NCBI GenBank assembly: GCA_027886785.1
Contig: JAPCJV010000009.1
Coordinates: forward strand, 1 to 14,967
DNA from: Nitrososphaerota archaeon
GTDB taxonomy: Archaea > Thermoproteota > Nitrososphaeria > Nitrososphaerales > CADDZS01
Reading direction: 5' to 3'
DNA: 14,967 nucleotides
The notes below the pieces were generated by a model. The model searched no databases, was not told where the DNA came from, and was given only the letters and a program-made list of their open reading frames with translations. The translations under genes were made by a program, and so were the position numbers. How positions within the stretch are numbered: position 1 is the first letter of the stretch; every line of letters begins with the position of its first letter. Positions 13,568 to 14,967 of the stretch are shown here, one piece after another.

Positions 13568-13774
13568 TTGGGTAAGATTGGGAAGGGAGTAAATTGTTCA
13601 GTAACGGGATGCAAAAACCAAGCAGAGCGATCAATCAGCAGAGACAAGGTTGGTTCGAGCGGCCTCAGCTTGACGGGTGACGATCGTCGCGTTTATCTTT
13701 GTCACGAGCATTACAAGGTCTGGAAAAAAACGACCAAAAAAGACCGCGAGCTCGACAGGGTTCGATTTCAGTAA
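13568..13774 (+). CDS. small Cys/His (zinc-finger-like) basic protein
   Basis: I do not know a named family for this 68-residue protein. It has C-x4-C (Cys10 and Cys15 in NCSVTGCKNQ) and C-x2-H (Cys45 and His48 in YLCHEHYK), a plausible single zinc site, plus a strongly basic Lys/Arg-rich C-terminus (about residues 50-68), which suggests binding to RNA or DNA. The start is TTG with GGTGA seven bases before it. The ThrRS gene begins 55 bases downstream on the same strand, so the two may share a transcript and the protein may act in translation; that is inference from position. Confidence 0.75.
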   Translation: MGKIGKGVNCSVTGCKNQAERSISRDKVGSSGLSLTGDDRRVYLCHEHYKVWKKTTKKDRELDRVRFQ

Positions 13775-13829
13775 TTCCGGTCTGAAAAAACGGTTCGCTT
13801 TTCGGACTAAAGGGAGAAAAGTAGGTCAT

Positions 13830-14967
13830 ATGAGAATACTTCAACTTCATTGCGATGAGGTGGAATACAAGCCCGTTAAGAAAGAAATTCCCTCTGCTGA
13901 AGAAACAACTACCGAGGCTCGAACAATCCGGAATTGTGTTTTACTCTTAGCGAGCGTGGAAAAAGCTGATGACTTGAGCGTAGTTAGCCAGGCAGTTGTC
14001 GAAATCCAGAAAGCTCAAGCACAACTGGGGACCAGTACCTTTGTACTTTATCCATACGCTCATCTAAGCTCAGAACTCTCTTCACCCGATTTAGCTAAAG
14101 AAATCCTGCAAAAAATAGAGAAAGCCACTTCAGAGTTGGGGCTAGCGGTTCATCACGTTCCATTCGGTTGGAATAAGGCACTTTCTCTCAAAGTTAAAGG
14201 CCATCCTCTCGCAGAGCAAGCCAAAGTTCTGAAACCCACTTTAGATATTGCCCCCGCGCCCAAGAAGAAGGAAAAAGAAACCGAGATTGTGTCCGCAGCC
14301 CTAAAGGCCGAGAACACTATGAAGTCTCAGTGGTTCATAATTGATCTGGATGGAAATCTCGCTTCAGTCAGCAGTTATGATTTCTCAAAGTCTAAAGCTC
14401 TGGAGAAATTGAAAAACTACGAAATGTCGAAAGTTAGGGCGGTTTCGCAGGCGCCGCCTCACGTCAGTCTGATGAAAAAGCTAGGACTCGTAGATTACGA
14501 ACCAGCTTCAGATCCGGGCAACATGCGTTTTTACCCAAAAGGCCGATTTATCAAATCCTCAGTTGAAAGGTACGTCACACAGCGTGTTTTGGAATACGGA
14601 GGAGTCGAGGTCGAGACACCCATTATGTACGATCTGGAACACCCCGCTCTGGCAAGTTATCTGAATAGATTTCCAGCAAGGCAGTACCTCGTAAAGTCAG
14701 ATGAGAAGGAATATTTTCTGCGTTTTGCAGCATGTTTTGGTCAGTTTCTGATAGCTAAGGATCTTCTGCTAACTTACAAACATCTGCCCTTGAAGTTGTA
14801 CGAGCTCACGCGGTATTCCTTCAGGAGGGAAAAGAGTGGCGAATTGGTCGGCCTGAGAAGGTTGCGGGCCTTCACCATGCCTGATTGTCACGCAATAGTC
14901 CGGGACCTCGATCAAGCTAAGGAAGAGTTCCCAAAGAGGTTTGAACTTTCGCAAAGTGTACTCAAGG
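13830..14967 (+). CDS. thrS: threonine-tRNA ligase, 5' part (runs off the right edge)
   Basis: ThrRS charges tRNA-Thr. The first 379 codons are present with no stop. Residues 1-140 or so form the archaeal editing domain, related to D-aminoacyl-tRNA deacylase, which removes mischarged Ser: MRILQLHCDEVEY, YPYAHLSSEL and LKVKGHPLAEQ are its landmarks. A charged linker follows, then the class II catalytic core. This shows LRFAACFGQF with the zinc-ligand Cys near 302, motif 2 in YSFRREKSGELVGLRRLRAF, and FTMPDCHAI with the likely ligand His near 354. Editing and catalytic domains are fused, unlike the split enzymes of some Crenarchaeota. The ATG is preceded by an AGGT four bases upstream and by GGGAG further up. 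Confidence 0.95.
   Translation, partial: MRILQLHCDEVEYKPVKKEIPSAEETTTEARTIRNCVLLLASVEKADDLSVVSQAVVEIQKAQAQLGTSTFVLYPYAHLSSELSSPDLAKEILQKIEKATSELGLAVHHVPFGWNKALSLKVKGHPLAEQAKVLKPTLDIAPAPKKKEKETEIVSAALKAENTMKSQWFIIDLDGNLASVSSYDFSKSKALEKLKNYEMSKVRAVSQAPPHVSLMKKLGLVDYEPASDPGNMRFYPKGRFIKSSVERYVTQRVLEYGGVEVETPIMYDLEHPALASYLNRFPARQYLVKSDEKEYFLRFAACFGQFLIAKDLLLTYKHLPLKLYELTRYSFRREKSGELVGLRRLRAFTMPDCHAIVRDLDQAKEEFPKRFELSQSVLK

Noticed and set aside
1..14967. CRISPR arrays, transposases, integrases, toxin-antitoxin or defence genes
   Set aside because: No regularly spaced repeats and no proteins of these families were seen on either strand; the genes are core archaeal housekeeping genes.

Overview
The window is ordinary chromosomal DNA of an archaeon. 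The evidence is topoisomerase VI (both subunits), a RIO1 kinase next to a two-KH-domain protein, a DUF424 protein, ribosomal protein S26e, archaeal-type MTA phosphorylase and adenosylhomocysteinase, a threonyl-tRNA synthetase with the archaeal editing domain, and a tRNA gene with more than one intron. S26e is known from TACK and Asgard lineages but not from classical Euryarchaeota, so a TACK archaeon is the best inference. A thaumarchaeote (Nitrososphaeria) is likely, but I cannot prove that from the sequence alone. Several genes have TATA-like boxes about 25-35 bases before the start, suggesting short or absent leaders; others have Shine-Dalgarno-like motifs. TTG start codons are strikingly common, and in four genes an in-frame upstream stop forces the TTG.

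Layout. 1-423: gene-poor, with a possible gene fragment running off the left edge, a nested inverted repeat (196-261) and a 12-base direct repeat (381-412) just before a small unknown ORF (424-684). 762-1225 (minus): a small membrane protein gene whose 5' part seems shifted into other frames. 1258-1391 (minus): tRNA-Val(UAC) with two non-canonical introns. 1457-3881 (minus): an unknown helical protein, a stand-alone MetRS beta-type tRNA-binding protein, and MetRS. 3983-5239 (minus): adenosylhomocysteinase. 5378-5629 (plus): a four-cysteine small protein. 5684-7077 (minus): an MTA phosphorylase - adenine phosphoribosyltransferase pair. 7191-7511: DUF424. 7598-11877: RIO1, KH protein, Top6B, Top6A. 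11961-12811: two small membrane proteins flanking S26e. 12866-13474 (minus): a CDP-alcohol phosphatidyltransferase. 13568-end: a small Cys/His protein and the 5' part of ThrRS.

How the genes fit together. Positions 1778-7077 are rich in methionine/SAM economy: methionine charging (MetRS), recycling of S-adenosylhomocysteine (AhcY), and salvage of methylthioadenosine to adenine and then AMP (MTAP, APRT). The right half is a ribosome-maturation and topology block (RIO1, Pno1/Dim2-like KH protein, Topo VI), followed by S26e, lipid head-group synthesis and ThrRS. I see no CRISPR array, transposase, integrase or defence island. No clearly new multi-gene system is visible. The best second looks are the two-intron tRNA-Val, the frame-broken membrane gene, the structured left-end intergenic region, and the concentration of TTG starts.
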